Part shown: in pieces, positions 45,522 to 57,915 of the stretch | Numbering within the stretch: position 1 is the stretch's first letter | Layout of the letters: the number at the start of each line of letters is the position of its first letter | Assembly: GCF_000471905.2 (NCBI RefSeq) | Contig: NW_006498233.1 | Span: 1,841,543 to 1,905,542, forward strand | Length of the DNA: 64,000 nt | Origin: Amborella trichopoda | Taxonomy: Eukaryota; Streptophyta; Magnoliopsida; Amborellales; Amborellaceae | Direction: 5' to 3' | Made by a program: the position numbers and the translations under genes | The notes under the pieces: generated by a model | Database searches by the model: none | What the model was told of the DNA's origin: nothing | Seen by the model: the letters and a program-made list of their open reading frames with translations, nothing else

Positions 45522-46420
45522 CTAGATAAATGGGGTATCTTTCTTTAACAGGTTTGTAAAGTGTTTATAGCTACCTGAGAGGTTTGAGATGAACCTGCAG
45601 ATGTACGCTAGCTGCCCTTTAAGAGAGCACAATTCTCGCAGTGTAGTTGGTGACAGCATTTCTTGGATCGCCTTGATCTTGACTGGTTCAACTTCAAGCC
45701 CTCGATGTCTGACAATGAACCCCAAGAACTTTCCCAAACACACGCCAAAGGTGTATTTCAACAGGTTCATTTTAAGTTAATGAAATCGTAGTCGCTCGAA
45801 TAGCTTTTAAAGTTCTCTCATGTGGGCATCTTTCTCTTCAGATTTTATCACTAGGTCATCTACATAACATTCCACCTCTTTGTGCATCATGTATTTGAAG
45901 ATGGTCATCATTGCTCTCTGGAATGTGGCACCAACATTCTTTAATCCAAAAGGCATCGTTGTGTAACAAAAGACCCCTTTTGGAGTTAAGAACGCAATGG
46001 CTTCTTCATCTTCGGGTGCCATCCGTATCTGGTTATAACCGGAGTACCCGCCCATGAAGGATAATACTTGACAGTGAGTCGTAGAATCGATGAGCATCCC
46101 GGTGAATGGTAACGGGAAGTCATCCTTAAGACAAGTGTTATTCAAGTCGCATAAGTCAATTGAAACCCTAATTTGGCCATTCTTCTTCTTGACTAGCACA
46201 ACATTTGCTAGCCATTTTGGTTATGTGACTTCGTGAATGAATCCTGCCTGTCGTAATTTGGTCACCTCGGCATCTATTTGCATTTTAAGGTCAGTCCTAA
46301 ACCTCCTTAATTTTTGTTTGACCGGTTTGACAGTTGGATCGATGCCAAGATGATGGGCGGCGACTTGAGGGTCTAAACCTGGCATCTCATGATAGTGTCA
46401 GTCGATGAAGTCTCAATTTG
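45522..46420 (-). pseudogene. reverse transcriptase, element C
   Basis: The open parts 46199-45807 and 45770-45522 contain LVKKKNGQIRVSIDLCDLNN, LSFMGGYSGYNQIRMAPEDE, TMPFGLKNVGATFQRAM and ECYVDDLVIK (YVDD at 45867-45856), then the connection LGFIVRHRGLEVEP...LRELCSLKGQLAYI. The usual FMDGYSGYN reads FMGGYSGYN, so the Asp of the catalytic triad in that strand is lost. One stop (about 45778) and an upstream break (about 46220) also disable it. Confidence 0.88.
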
Positions 46421-46421
46421 G

Positions 46422-46940
46422 TCATAAGAAACTTATGAAATCTCCTTTCTCTTCTGGAGACATATTTGCTGAGATGAAAGTGGGTCTGGGATCAGTCTCA
46501 TCTCTTAGATTTATTTCTTCACGTTCATCAGTGGTGGCTTGACCACCTCCTTCAAATTCTTCTTGGGCCTCTTGCAATTCTTCCTTAATGCTTTTAGAGG
46601 TCTGTTCATCAACCTCATGTGCAGAGGCCCATGATATTGACATCTTCACCTCTGATAGAGCTCTAGGGTGGATCATAATTTTTGCACCTTTCCCCAAATT
46701 GAGGAACAGAAGGATCTTCTATGAGCATGGACAGGAGTTTGACTTGGAGGTTATAGGGAATTTGAGATTCAATGATTGTGGGGCAAGAAGCGACCTCGTA
46801 TGAATTGCATGGTCTTTGCACAGATATCGGCAGTGTTTGCCCTAAGCTAGCTGATACTTCATAAACTTGTACAGAATTGGCCATTTTAAGAGGTGACTCA
46901 TTTCTACACATGAATCCCAAGATTCATAAAAACCGCGACC
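46422..46940 (-). pseudogene. pre-RT linker of element C
   Basis: The frame 46697-46422 ends RPTFISANMSPEEKGDFISFL, the segment that in Tat pol leads into FAWDYHEMPGLDP and RT. The upstream frame 46920-46663 has no recognised motif. Element C similarity fades near 46940. Confidence 0.65.
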
Positions 46941-47600
46941 AACTAAAAATACGCACAAAAAAAAAGGGGCATAACACTCGGGCATAATGAAAAAGGTAGA
47001 GTCGCACTTCAATCCCACCTGAAACTTGTAGTTCTGTCTCAAAATAGATTTAAAATATAGTAAAATTAAACCCTAACACAATGTATCGTGTAAATGGGCC
47101 AAGTGTTCTACAAAGGTGGAAATGGGCCAAGGCCAGGCTATCCAGCCTTAGTTTTCACCCAACCCTTAGTCCCCATACAGTCTGTCTAGGCATGGCCCTG
47201 GCCCTGGCCCTGGGCTGGGCCAAAAAGAAAATAAAAAAATAAAAACTAAAAGAACACATAAGAAGAAAACAGGGCTGGTCGAGCCAGCACTGCCCCTAGC
47301 CCATCCCTTGGGCTACACTTTGTGCTGACCAGGTCAGGCCGGCCCATTGCCAACCCTAGTGTTCTCTTTTCAAGTGTTCAAAGAGGTACAACTCTAATAA
47401 GTTTTGGGAAAGAAAAGAAGAATAAGTTTTGGCAAAATTTAGAAATCCAAGAAGAAATGAAGGCTTCAAAGAGAACTTGGCAATTTGGTATGCCATATTA
47501 ACTATGACTACGGTGAGGTAAGTGCTTATTCTCACGCACATTCTTAACCTTTGCAACATATGTTTGCTAGTCCTTCAAGGGTCACCAAACATAGAGATGG
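46941..47600. other. unassigned sequence between element C and the LINE
   Basis: No gene or repeat boundary recognised. A GC-rich patch with CCTGGCCCTGGCCCTGGGC (47200-47220) and GGCC-containing repeats lies at 47140-47350. The frame 47559-47356 (minus) has no domain. Confidence 0.5.
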
Positions 47601-47612
47601 TTACCAGTCTGT

Positions 47613-48440
47613 ATGAAAGTGTTATGTTGGAATGTCAGAGGCCTCAATAGTGCTCAACACAAGATAGATATTCTTTCTTTTCGCAAAAAGGAAATGCCCA
47701 ATCTCTTGTTTCTCCAGGAAACTAAATTGGAGGCCTCGACTCTTCGCACTGTCAGACTGGTTTGGAGAAATAGCTCCCTGGATTTTTTTGGAGTAGTTGC
47801 TTATGGTTCTTCTGGTGGTACTTGGGTCCTTTAAGACCTTTTGGTTTTGAGTGCTTCACAAAACTTTCTTTTAAGTAGACCCATTTCCATTATTTTCCAG
47901 GAGCCTTTAGATAATTTTTCTTGGTGTTTATCTGTAGTATATGGGCCTAACAAAGCTGTTGACAAATCTGCTTTTTTTGAGGAACTAACAAATATTCACT
48001 TAAATTTGAATGTGCCTTGATTGGTTTGTGGTGACTTTAATAATATTAGATGGCAAGTGAATCTACATCTTCTCCTTCTATGTCTTCTTGTATGAGATTA
48101 TTTGAATGTTTTATACAGCACCATGAATTGATTGATCTTCCTTCTACTGGGGCTAACTATACCTGATCCAATCATAATTTACACTATCCTATTTTGACAA
48201 CGTTAGACAGTTTTCTTGTCTTTTCTACGTTTGTTACTCATTTCCCAAAAATAAGTGTGAAAGCCCTATCAAAAATTTCTTCTGATCATGTCCTTATTCT
48301 CCTTAACTCTGATGGTTTCTTGTCTGGACCATCCCCATTTAGATTTGAATTGGCCTGGCTATCATAGAGATCTTTACTCAGCCTGATTGAAGATTTTTGG
48401 AAAAATACTATCATTAATGGTTGGAAACATTTCCAAATTT
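47613..48440 (+). pseudogene. LINE endonuclease domain (APE-like)
   Basis: It opens MKVLCWNVRGLNSAQHK, the usual start of plant L1 ORF2 endonuclease, followed by PNLLFLQETKL (catalytic Glu). A stop at 47832 ends the first frame. Later fragments read VYGPNK and VCGDFNNIRW, the conserved GDFN motif. In an active LINE this domain nicks target DNA. Confidence 0.82.
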
Positions 48441-48484
48441 CAAAGAAGCTCAAACTATTGAAACAAATGATTATTACATAGAAG

Positions 48485-50110
48485 ATGAATGTTAGGGGAT
48501 ATTTACAATCTAAAATTGGAGCAGCAAAATCTCATATAGAGGAGTTAGATAATGTTCAGTTTATGAAAGGGACTCTAACACATGATCAATTCAGATATAA
48601 AAGCTTATGGGTGGCTACGTATAAACAATTACTTAATTTAGAGGAAATTCATTGGAGACAAAGATCTTGTGTGAAATGGCTCAATAAGGGAGATAAAAAC
48701 ACAAGATTCTTCCATGCTATTGCTAATGCAATGAAAAAGGGTAACTCAATTCAAAACCTCCATATTAAAAGAATATAATGTGTCAACATGTCAGATGTTG
48801 GAAGGGCACTGGTTAATCATTTCAATAATTCTTATAAAGCCGATAGTGGAATTCAACTATCAATTCAAGATCTACCTTTTACTAGGTTGCCATTAGAACA
48901 AGCTCAGTGGTCGGAGAGAAAATTTGAAGAGCAAGAAATTAGAGATGCAGTCTTTAGCCTAGGCAGAAATAAGGCTCTTGACCCAGATGGATACCCAATG
49001 GTTTTTTTTCAATCTTTTTAGGACATTTTGAAAGATGATATTGTTCAATTATTAGAATAATTTTATTGGAGAGGTAAAAGTAATATTAACATGAATTCCA
49101 CTTTTATTACTTTAATTCCAAAGAAAATGTCATTGTGGAGATCAAAGATATTCGACCTATTAATCTTATTGGTAGTCTATATAAAAGCATAGTAAAGATT
49201 TTAATCAATAGATTGCGCTAGGTGATTCACATGGTTATTAAAGGACCACAATCAGCATTCTTAAAGGATGGCAAATTATGGATAGTATTTTGGTTGCGCA
49301 ACAATGTATCTACTCAAGAGTCAAGGATGACAAACCGAGCCTTATTTGTAAGCTAGACTTTGAGAAGGCATATGATAAGGTTGATTGAGGGGTACTACAA
49401 AGTATCATGGCTAAAATAGGTTTTCGTTCAAGGTGGATATTGTGGATTGATGGTTGCCTGTCTTCTACCCATTTTTCAGTTCTACGTTAGTGGCAAATCA
49501 ACTGGGTTTTTCAAAGGATCAAAAGGATTGAGACAAAGGGACCCTCTTTTACCATTTTTATATAATTTGGTAGTTGAGAGCTTTAGGGTCATGCTTAATG
49601 AATTGACAGTACAAAGGATCATATCAAGTATTAATATTGATAATAATGTTCTTATAGTATCACATTTACAATATGTTGATGGCACTATTATATTTTATAA
49701 TATCACGTTTAAGGAAATCACTTGCCTATTGATTTTTTTTGAAAAGTGCGGTACTCTCAATTAGACTTAGAGTTAATTTGAGTAAAACCAAGCTCATTGG
49801 TATTGGTTGTATCAAGAATGACATGTTTATTAGGTTGTGGAGTTGAGTCCTTACTTTGTACTTATTTAGGGTTTCCCTTAGTGGATTCGAGGCCTACAAG
49901 ATCAATTTGAAATCTGATGGTGGAGAAATTTGACAAAAAACTAAACACTTAGAAAGTTAAAACTTTCTATGGAAAGAAGATATACGTTGATTAAATCCAC
50001 TTTATCTAACCTCCCAATATATTTTTGGTCATTAAGATGCCAAAAGAAATTCAAAAATAACTAGAGATGATTATGAGAAATTTCTTGTAGGGAGATGACA
50101 TAAAAAGGAA
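48485..50110 (+). pseudogene. LINE reverse transcriptase
   Basis: Fragments in order: RSCVKWLNKGDKNTRFFHAIA (48655-48725), EEQEIRDAVFSLGRNKALDPDGYPMVFF (48920-49010), CKLDFEKAYDKVD (about 49345-49385), then GLRQRDPLLPFLYNLVVE (49527-49580) and SHLQYVDGTIIFY (49660-49695). The catalytic YADD box reads YVDG, so the second Asp is lost. Confidence 0.85.
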
Positions 50111-51240
50111 AAGATTTCATCGTATGAGTTGGAAAAAAGTTTGTAGACTAATGAAAAAGAGAGGATTGGGTATTAATAGATTGAAACACATGAACTCAAC
50201 ACTTTTAGTAAAAAGGTGGTGGAAGATCCATACATAACCTGAGTCTTTTTGGGTGCTTGTTCTGAGAGATAAATATAGAATAAATTTGATTTTTTACCTC
50301 AATAAAAGTTCAAAAAACAAGACATGTATCCTATGTTTGGAGAGAGATTGACTATTAAAGAACTGTGTATCGACGACTATTTTGAAAAATAGTTGGGGAT
50401 GGAGAATCCACTCTCTCTTGGTTTGACAAATAGATTAGAGATGACCCGTTGAGATACCTTTTCCTTGAGGTTTTCTCAAACGCTTTAAACCCACTAACAT
50501 CTGTCAAAGAGGCTAGTGGAGGTGTTTATACTAATATTGTTTAATCCATTCTTTACAAGTACAGAAGAGGTACAAACAGATTTATTGAAAAGTATCAAAC
50601 ATCGTTGAAAGTATTGAATGACACATATTTGACTCCAAATATGGATAACGGCTTTATTTGGGATCTTACCCCTTTGGGAGATTTTTCAATTAAATCAACC
50701 AACAATCTAATTTTCTGATCATTGGAGAGAGTTGGATGCTGGCTTATTCAAAAATAAAAAATTGCATGTGCTTTTAAGGTGCAACTATTCTTACGGATCA
50801 TATACCAAGATAAATTAGCAACTGTTGACAACTTGAGAAAATGAGGTTTATTATAACCAATGTATGTATTCCATACAAAGATGAAACTTCACATCTTTTC
50901 CTTTCATGCCCTTTTGTTACATATCTTTGAGATTTAGCTCGACTGTGCCTCAAACTGTCATTACCATTGCCCTACAATGTCATAACTCTTCTTGATCAAT
51001 GGATCACACCCAATATTTCATAAATAGAAATTGTTCTTTGGAGATCCATTTGGATTAACATTCTTTGAAGTGTGTGAAAAGAAAGAAATAGAAAAATCTT
51101 TGATAGTATAAATAGAAATCTGTCTACATTAAAATCAAATGTTTTCAAGCGGTGAAGTAAGGATGGTCATTTGGGAAAAGGTTTCTTCTAAGCTTCTTGA
51201 GTGACCTGGTCCATGTAAATCTATTTGGGCTTCACTAGTT

Positions 51241-52940
51241 CAGAAATATGAGAGATGTCTTTTATGCTTATTTAGATTTTCCTTTAATTTTCTTCTCTTT
51301 AAGTATAATCACCAGAATTGTTTGATTCGTTGTTAGAAAAGAAGAGTACCCTTAAGCAAAAGTACAATAAGAAGCTGAAAGAAAAGATTAAAACCATCGA
51401 TTACACTTTCTGAAACTCTCTCACCCCCTCCTGTACAAATCACAAGGAAAAAATCCACCAAAAATTAAAGAAAATATTTGTAAAACCTAAATTTACAACT
51501 CCCGGAAAAAGTACCATAAAAAAGAGAACAAAGAAAAGAAAAAAAAAGAAAAGAAAGCAAGTTGTAGATTCGTGGAACCCCCCTCACACCCCTTCTTGTC
51601 TGCAACTCAAAATGAAGGAAACCATCAAAAATCATAAGAAACATCAATAAAAACACCTGAGAATTGCATATACTTGCAAATCTTTCACCCCCATCTCAAC
51701 ATCTCCAGAAAACCAAGGAAAACCCACAAACAAAGGAAATCCTAATTCACAATAAATGCTAGTTCCTTCAAGCCATAAGCTCGAACTGGTCTCTAAAACC
51801 ACTCTCTCTCTCTCTCTCTCTCTCTCTACTCTGATCCTTTTTTAACAAAACCGACTATCAAATTTGCACCTAATCAACATCCGAAGTTAACTATCTCCCT
51901 TTTTGCCAAATTTCTGGATTTAACTCTATGATTCAAATTCTCTCTCTCTCACTTAAACCCCCAAATTTCAAGATGTAACCTCTTCAGCCAGTAGAAAGAA
52001 AATTTCCAAATTGAACTCTCTATCTACTACAAAGAAATATTGTCTTAATATTAAACACAATTTCTGATGGGCTAGATCTAAATGTCAAAAAATCCAGAAT
52101 TCAATTTTTTTTCATTTTGAAAATAATAATCCAGTGATTTTAATTTGTTCCCAAAATTTCAAATTAAACAAAACCTCCCACGTGGGTCTTTGGGTTAAGA
52201 GAGTACATGCACAATATATACTCTCATGGGAGTATACCATAGCTCAAAAGTGAAAAACATGAGGAAAAAAAAAAGGTTATTTGTATAAGGTGCCCACTTT
52301 ATACCATACAAGTAAGGTGCACCTTTAAATTTTGTCGAAAGATAAAATTCTAGTCCCGGAAACCTTAAGATAACTTGAAAATCCATGTTCAATCCTAATT
52401 ATGAAATTTAAAAATTCAGAAATGATAGAGATCAATCAGATCTATAAACATTTAAAAATCCTAAAATAATGATCTAGATAACTTGTTACAAAATGCACTA
52501 TTTTTAAGACTTCAAATTATTTTTCTTCTCTATATCTATGCATCTCAAGGTCGAACGGCTTTATAACTTGCAAGGTATGCCAATACCTTGGAAATCTCTT
52601 AAATGAATAGAAAATTTCCACTAACTCAAAGAGTAAATCTCCAGAAAAAAACACCTTGGAAATCTGTTGTTGCTTTGGACGTACTTTGCCTGGTCATAGT
52701 CTCCAATCATAGCTCCCATCAAATCCAAGATTTTGCTTCTTTACTAATCTTCACAACCTTAAATGATAAACAAGATTACGCCCCCACCACTAACTTATCA
52801 AACAGTAGAACAGGATTACACCTTACGGAAGGGGAAACTCAAAAGTTATTTTCTACTGATAATTGAAAAATTAAAGAATGCAACTAGTGGCTAAAGGAGA
52901 AAAATTACCAATCTTAAAATAAAACTGGATCAATCTGCAA
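51241..52940. other. intergenic sequence 3' of the SET gene
   Basis: AT-rich. It contains a (CT)n microsatellite at about 51801-51828 and one copy of the dispersed repeat (52275-52565). A plus-strand frame 52603-52866 has no domain. This is the downstream flank and 3' UTR of the minus-strand gene. Confidence 0.6.
52275..52565. repeat. dispersed AT-rich repeat, copy 1
   Basis: Shares the core from GTAAGGTGCACCTTTAAATT through AGATCTATAAACATTT to GCATCTCAAGGTCGA with 55290-55530 and 62710-62960. Its left end has a local GTATAA...TTATAC dyad; the right end is unclear. Confidence 0.65.
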
Positions 52941-53284
52941 TTATGGGATAGGCTCTTGGAGGGTTTGATAGACTTCTTTTCTGAAGCCTTGCACATATGG
53001 GAATAGTTTTGAGTAGTGGGATCCATAGTGCAAGGTCAATATTTTATCGACCCGGTCCACAGTGCATTTGGCGGCCATAGGATGGATCAAAGAGATCTGA
53101 ATGGAGGCCAACTTAATCAACTCATTTGCAATGGCAATGTGGTTCTGCGGATAAAGCTTTTCAAGGATCTGTCATCAAATGAAAAGACAATATGAATTTG
53201 GGAAAAAGAAGAATGATGAATGAACACAGTTTAATTTGAGCTGCAAAACATTTGAATGGTCACATGAAACTTTAGTTTCTAAGA

Positions 53285-53326
<42 letters not shown>

Positions 53327-56300
53327 AGAGGTGGGGTGAGTGAGTGGGGTCGGGTGGACGGAGGAGAGTAGTTAACTAAATATATTGAACTGTCTGAAAT
53401 GGCAGAATGGGGACCCTTCACAAAGATCTCAGAATCAGGTAATGAAATTTCCATTTTTTTTCCCTTTCTAAAATAACAAAGACATATTTGCAAGGTGGAT
53501 CAGGGTCCCAAAGATCTCAGAAATCAGGTAATAAAATTTCCATTTTTTTCCCTTTCTAAAAATAACCAAGACATATATTTGCAAGGTGGATCCCATTTTT
53601 TCAGAAGGTGTAGCCCTATTGCCTACCATGATCATGCATCAACTTCAACTGCTTTGGAAGGGGAAAACATCTCAGATAGGGAGTTTGACTAATGAGTCTA
53701 CTACCTGTATGGATGCTTTGCAATGGTCCATGGCAGAATGAGGTTCTCCAACTGAACAAAATGCCTCGGCCAATTTATCCTCAGCCTGCCAAACCATACT
53801 AACAGCATTATTATACATAGCATTGGTATCAAAAAAAAAGGAAACAGAAAGAGGGAATAAAAGGAGAAGAAGAGGATGTTAGTAATAATATGCAAAGTAC
53901 AATTCTTTGTTTTTTTTTTTGGTAGTTTAATGGTAGGAATCAAAATTGTGCTGTAGCACTGCTAATCGTCAGCTGCTAACCACTCAAGCCCACCCTAAAT
54001 CTTAAATCCTAAACCCCAAAGTAAAATCATTTATAATGGAAAACTTAAAATTCCAGGAGTGCAACAAAACACATTCAATGGGTTATTTCCAGTTTAGAGG
54101 TCTGGGAAGGTTTAGCAGTGTCATCACTGCTATGCAATCCTTTTCCTGAAAATATTGACAGAAAATAGAAGATTCCCAAGGAAAATAACTAGTGAGTGTT
54201 CACTTTGAAAGTGTAAATCATGTTCAGTTTCAACAGGTTATGAAAATAGCTTTTCAACTCCACAAAGCTACCAGCTTCCAAGAACCAAACACACTTAGAG
54301 CATACCTCTGCAATGTCCTTACTGTATGGATGCATTGTAGACCTCAATAGTTCCAGATGTCTCAAGCCATTGGAAATTAAATCTTTCGAACCATTCAAAT
54401 CCCACAACCTATAGAGAATCAAGAAGCAAACTAGTGTCACATACAAGAGTCTCAAGATCTGGTTGAGACTTAAAGACACATAACAGTAACCCAAAAGTTG
54501 TGAGATATCAGTGTGGAAAAGGATTAGATGGTCCAGCTGGACCAAGTTGTATATTTGGCCTTGCACGTCACCTATTTAGGGGGATTTCTAGGACCCCAAA
54601 ACTCCCAAATCAACTCAATCCCCCTCTAAAATTAATTTCCACAAAAGAAATTGATTTCGAGGTGAGAAAATGCCTCACACAAATATCCCCTCCCAAGATT
54701 GGATTTGGACCATCATGTTGGATGCCAGATCTGGCGAATTTTGAGCTCCAAGCCTCCAACTCATTATTAGTATTATGATTATTTCTTTTTTTTACTGATC
54801 GCCAGGTGAGTCATAGGAATTTGAAAATTTTCAGGTCATAAAAAGAAGGCTAGATTAGCTTTTTGGGATTTTTGGGGCAAACTTCAAAGGTTCGAACTCT
54901 TGACCTCCCTCACCCAAAATGATGTCTACCACTAAGTTGAAGCCCGGTAATTAGAGAGGTAAAAAACAAAATTGGTCATAGAACTTGTCAAAGTAGATGG
55001 CTTGGCTGCAGTATCAATTATACAATCTAGTCCTGTGGGACTGCCATATATGTGCTCAGTATAAGTATTGCACCATAATATATGATTCACAAAATGTCAT
55101 GACCACAACTTCAGGAAAAAAAAAAAATGTCAAGACCACCAAAAAATTAAGGGTACGGTACCATAATATATGATTCACAAAATGTCAAGACCACAAAAAA
55201 TAAAAAATAAAAAATAAATGTCAAGACCACCAAAAAATTAAGGGTGCGGTTTGTATAGAGCCGAGGCTCTAAACAATCAAAGTAGAGCACACCTTTAAAT
55301 ATTGTCGAGAAATGTCATTTTAATACTGGAAATCTTTGTGATAGCCTTAAAATATATTTTTATCTTTAATTATAAAATTTAAAGCTTCAAAAATAGTGTA
55401 GATCGAGCAGATCTATGAAAATTTGAAAATCTTGCAAATTGATGGTCCAAAAATGCGTTACAAGATGCACTATTTCCAAACCTTGAAATCCATTTTTTTC
55501 TCATGTCCGTGCATCTTGATGTCGAGATGATCAATTTGAGGATAGTTTTTTTCTCTTCTAGTTAAATTTTTGAGCTGGGCTCTAATTTGATTGTTTAGAG
55601 CCTTGGCTCTATATAAACTTTTTCCGAAAATTAAATATAAGCCCATTCAAAGTTCTAACAATTTCAAAAACTGATCCAGAAGCAATATCAATATGAGTTC
55701 TTTTTTCCTTTTGCAAGGCAGCTAAAAGTCAAAAGGCGCTGTGAAGAAATGAAGAACTCAAATGATAATTTTGAAAAAATGTAAATGATCCTATGAAGAA
55801 ATGGAGAACTCAAATGAGAATTTTCAAAAAATGTAAATGATGACTTTTTTCATTAGAACAAAAAAGACAATGATTCTATAGTGACTACAAACCTTTCAAG
55901 GCCAGCTGTAATCTTCTTCAGTGATACACCAGCTGATTCTAAATCATGAAAGGATCCACATCGTAAACAATATCCAGGATCTATATGAAATAAGCCATCA
56001 GTTTCTTCCAACAGTTGGCGAGCCACTTTACTAATGGCTTTTCTTTTCTTCTTCCCTTCCTGTAGGGATACAAAGAGCTTTTCCATTGTCAAATCAACCG
56101 CAAGGACACTGTAAACCAAAGGACTGTGGAAACTATATTGTCCATTGGGTGTCAAAATATTTTACGGTGACAGAGAGAAAGCAGGACCACCATTTAGGTC
56201 ACATCCAATCTAGTGGATCCCAATCACAATCCATAATGGTGGGTCCCAATTACAGAGATGACTCAGTGGCTGACACATTCTCCACAGTTCATTGGATTGT

Positions 56301-57915
56301 AATGTACTTCACTTAAATTCAAACCTGCGTGTTACTCATCAAAGATGTTTTCATAAGACCCACAAAACCATGCAAGAAAGAAACATATAACCATATAACC
56401 ATGCAAGAAAGAAAAAGCATGTGATGTAACGGTAAGATGAAACATACTGGCAGAGCAAGCTCCCAGCGAGAAATCTTCACAATGGTTTGCAAGCAATTGC
56501 CAACTAATTTCCTATGCCTGACCACTGGTGAATTTAAGACTGCACCATAACAATCCGCTTTGGCGCACCGAAATCCATGCAAAACAAGATCAGAAAGGTT
56601 CAATTCGGAACAGCCACTGCATTGACACATGAATGAATATTTATTCTCCAGTGACAACTGCCTCTGCGCAAGGTCCCATTCACCAATCTGCAAAACCAAG
56701 CAAAGGGTCCATTCCCCAATAAGTAGAATACTAATTACATCATGACATCTAAAAAAAAGATTAGGAAAGTTACAAAACTCGTTTTTGGAACAACCACATA
56801 AATCCTGAACATAGTCCAGAAACTTGGAATATCAAGATAGTGCTTGGATCAACCCCATCTTTTGTTGAAAAAAAATACCAAATAAGTCAGGAAAATTTAG
56901 AAAAATGCATTTAATAAGTCAGGGTCAAATAGTCAGAAATTTTGAACCATCTTGGCAACTTTTTGAGATTCCAAATTTTTGGAGCACAACCACATTCTTG
57001 CAAGTCTTGCAGCCACTATTTTGATATTTTCCAAAAATTTTACCTGCGGACCATAGGATAGTTCAACTGATGACCCTGCAGGTATTTGCTCTATTGAACG
57101 TAGAAAAAGTGTCCGTGAAACAAAATAGGCGTGAATATTTGGCTCACAAGAATGATTGAACAAACTGCCCCTTAAATAAATTGCTTGCCCCACTCTGACC
57201 TATTCTGCCAGTAACAGTCAGAAACAATCAATGCATATACCACTCCTCTTTCATTTCATGACTCATTATAAACAAATAAAGTAAATGCAGTTCTCTAATA
57301 AACCCAGAAAAGAAAAAAAGAAGTAAAAAAACTGGTTGATGGCAATGCTTAGGCAAGATGCATATTGAATGTTTTCTACCCAAAAGAAATGCTGTTTCTG
57401 GAACTCAAATAAAAATGCAACATAATAAATTAACATTCCTGTAGATAACAACAAACAAGGCGAATATTCTACATCCAGTTGAAAATTCTAGTACTCTGGT
57501 AGACAATCCAATACTTGTAATCATAAAGCAAGTTTGGCATCTCTAGATAACAAGTGAATAAACCGTCCTTAAAACTATTTCATTAATCAAAATTGAATGC
57601 CATGTAGAAGTAGTGAACTACACTCAAGAAAAACCAATTGTAGTGAACAAAATTAATTCATTGAAGTACACTGGATACAAGATCAACCTAATGCTACAAA
57701 TTTCATTATAATCATAGTGAATTCTACGATTAGGAACAGCCTGACACCAAAATGTGGGAAGCAAACTATGTACATACCTGTTCCACACTAGATGTTAAAG
57801 CATCCTTCTTAAATGTCAGTTTCCCCATATTTCTCAGTTCATCAGAAGCATCAAACGATTTCATGCAAACAATTGCCATAGAATTCACCCTGATTTGACA
57901 AACAAGTACAATCAA
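52941..57915 (-). CDS. SMYD4-like TPR/SET-domain protein, C-terminal part (7 exons)
   Basis: Minus-strand exons by GT-AG borders: 57915-57778, 57199-57044, 56687 to about 56448, 56108-55893, 54408-54306, 53785-53705 and 53168-52941 (stop TAA 52943-52941). The SET domain spans exons 1-3: VNSMAIVCMKS, then GSLFNHSCEPNIHAYF (NHSC motif), IPAGSSVELSYGPQ (catalytic Tyr) and post-SET CQCSGCSE. Exon 4 has DPGYCLRCGSFHDLES; exons 5-7 form a helical TPR-like C-terminus (LRHLELLRSTMHPYSKDIAE, AEDKLAEAFCSVGEPHSAMDHC, ILEKLYPQNHIAIANELIKLASIQ). The family methylates protein lysines. The upstream part expected for the family (N-terminal TPRs, MYND-type finger, SET start) is not seen in 57916-64000. All junctions keep frame except exon 3 to 4, where exon 4 needs a 2-base carry-over that the apparent donor does not supply. 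Confidence 0.82.
53286..53332. repeat. (GA)n microsatellite in the last intron
   Basis: About 20 GA repeats with one interruption, between exons 6 and 7 of the SET gene. Confidence 0.9.
53400..53600. repeat. tandem duplication of about 110 bp in the last intron
   Basis: The phrase CAAAGATCTCAGAAATCAGG, then TAATRAAATTTCCATTTTTT and ACAWATTTGCAAGGTGGATC occurs twice, at about 53420-53505 and 53508-53592. Confidence 0.75.
55060..55250. repeat. short tandem duplication flanking the inverted-repeat element
   Basis: ACCATAATATATGATTCACA recurs at about 55071 and 55161. CACCAAAAAATTAAGGGTRC recurs at about 55138 and 55228. The dispersed repeat begins directly after the second copy. Confidence 0.75.
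55249..55618. repeat. MITE-like element with 33-bp terminal inverted repeats, copy 2
   Basis: The left end GTTTGTATAGAGCCGAGGC... and the reverse complement of the right end GTTTATATAGAGCCAAGGC... agree at 31 of 33 positions. The core is shared with copies 1 and 3. It is 370 bp, has no ORF, and lies in the intron between exons 4 and 5 of the SET gene. No convincing target duplication is visible. Confidence 0.72.

Larger units (their letters stand above)
37244..46940 (-). mobile_element. element C: Tat-type gypsy with pol, truncated at its 5' side
   Basis: Minus-strand element. From its 3' end: LTR fragment (37244-38559), PPT (38572-38560), a 4.5-kb 3' noncoding region with three arrays and a plus-strand ORF (42394-42717), integrase (44381-43106), second RNase H (about 44990-44640), first RNase H (about 45520-45060), RT (about 46420-45522) and pre-RT linker (46920-46422). 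Gag, protease and the 5' LTR are absent: recognisable sequence stops near 46940. The dual RNase H supports the Tat lineage. Confidence 0.85.
47613..51240 (+). mobile_element. L1-type LINE, eroded
   Basis: Plus-strand non-LTR element. Endonuclease (from 47613), reverse transcriptase (48485-about 50100) and a C-terminal RT-associated zinc-binding-like region (about 50600-51000) occur in the right order. There are many stops. An ORF1 is not seen upstream and no poly(A) tail is clear at the 3' side, so both ends are approximate. Confidence 0.82.

Noticed and set aside
52603..52866. 87-codon plus-strand frame downstream of the SET gene
   Set aside because: No domain and no support from codon pattern; it lies in the 3' flank of a minus-strand gene.
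54189..54566. 125-codon minus-strand frame as a single gene
   Set aside because: Only 54408-54306 is coding, as exon 5 of the SET gene; the rest is intron on both sides with good splice sites.
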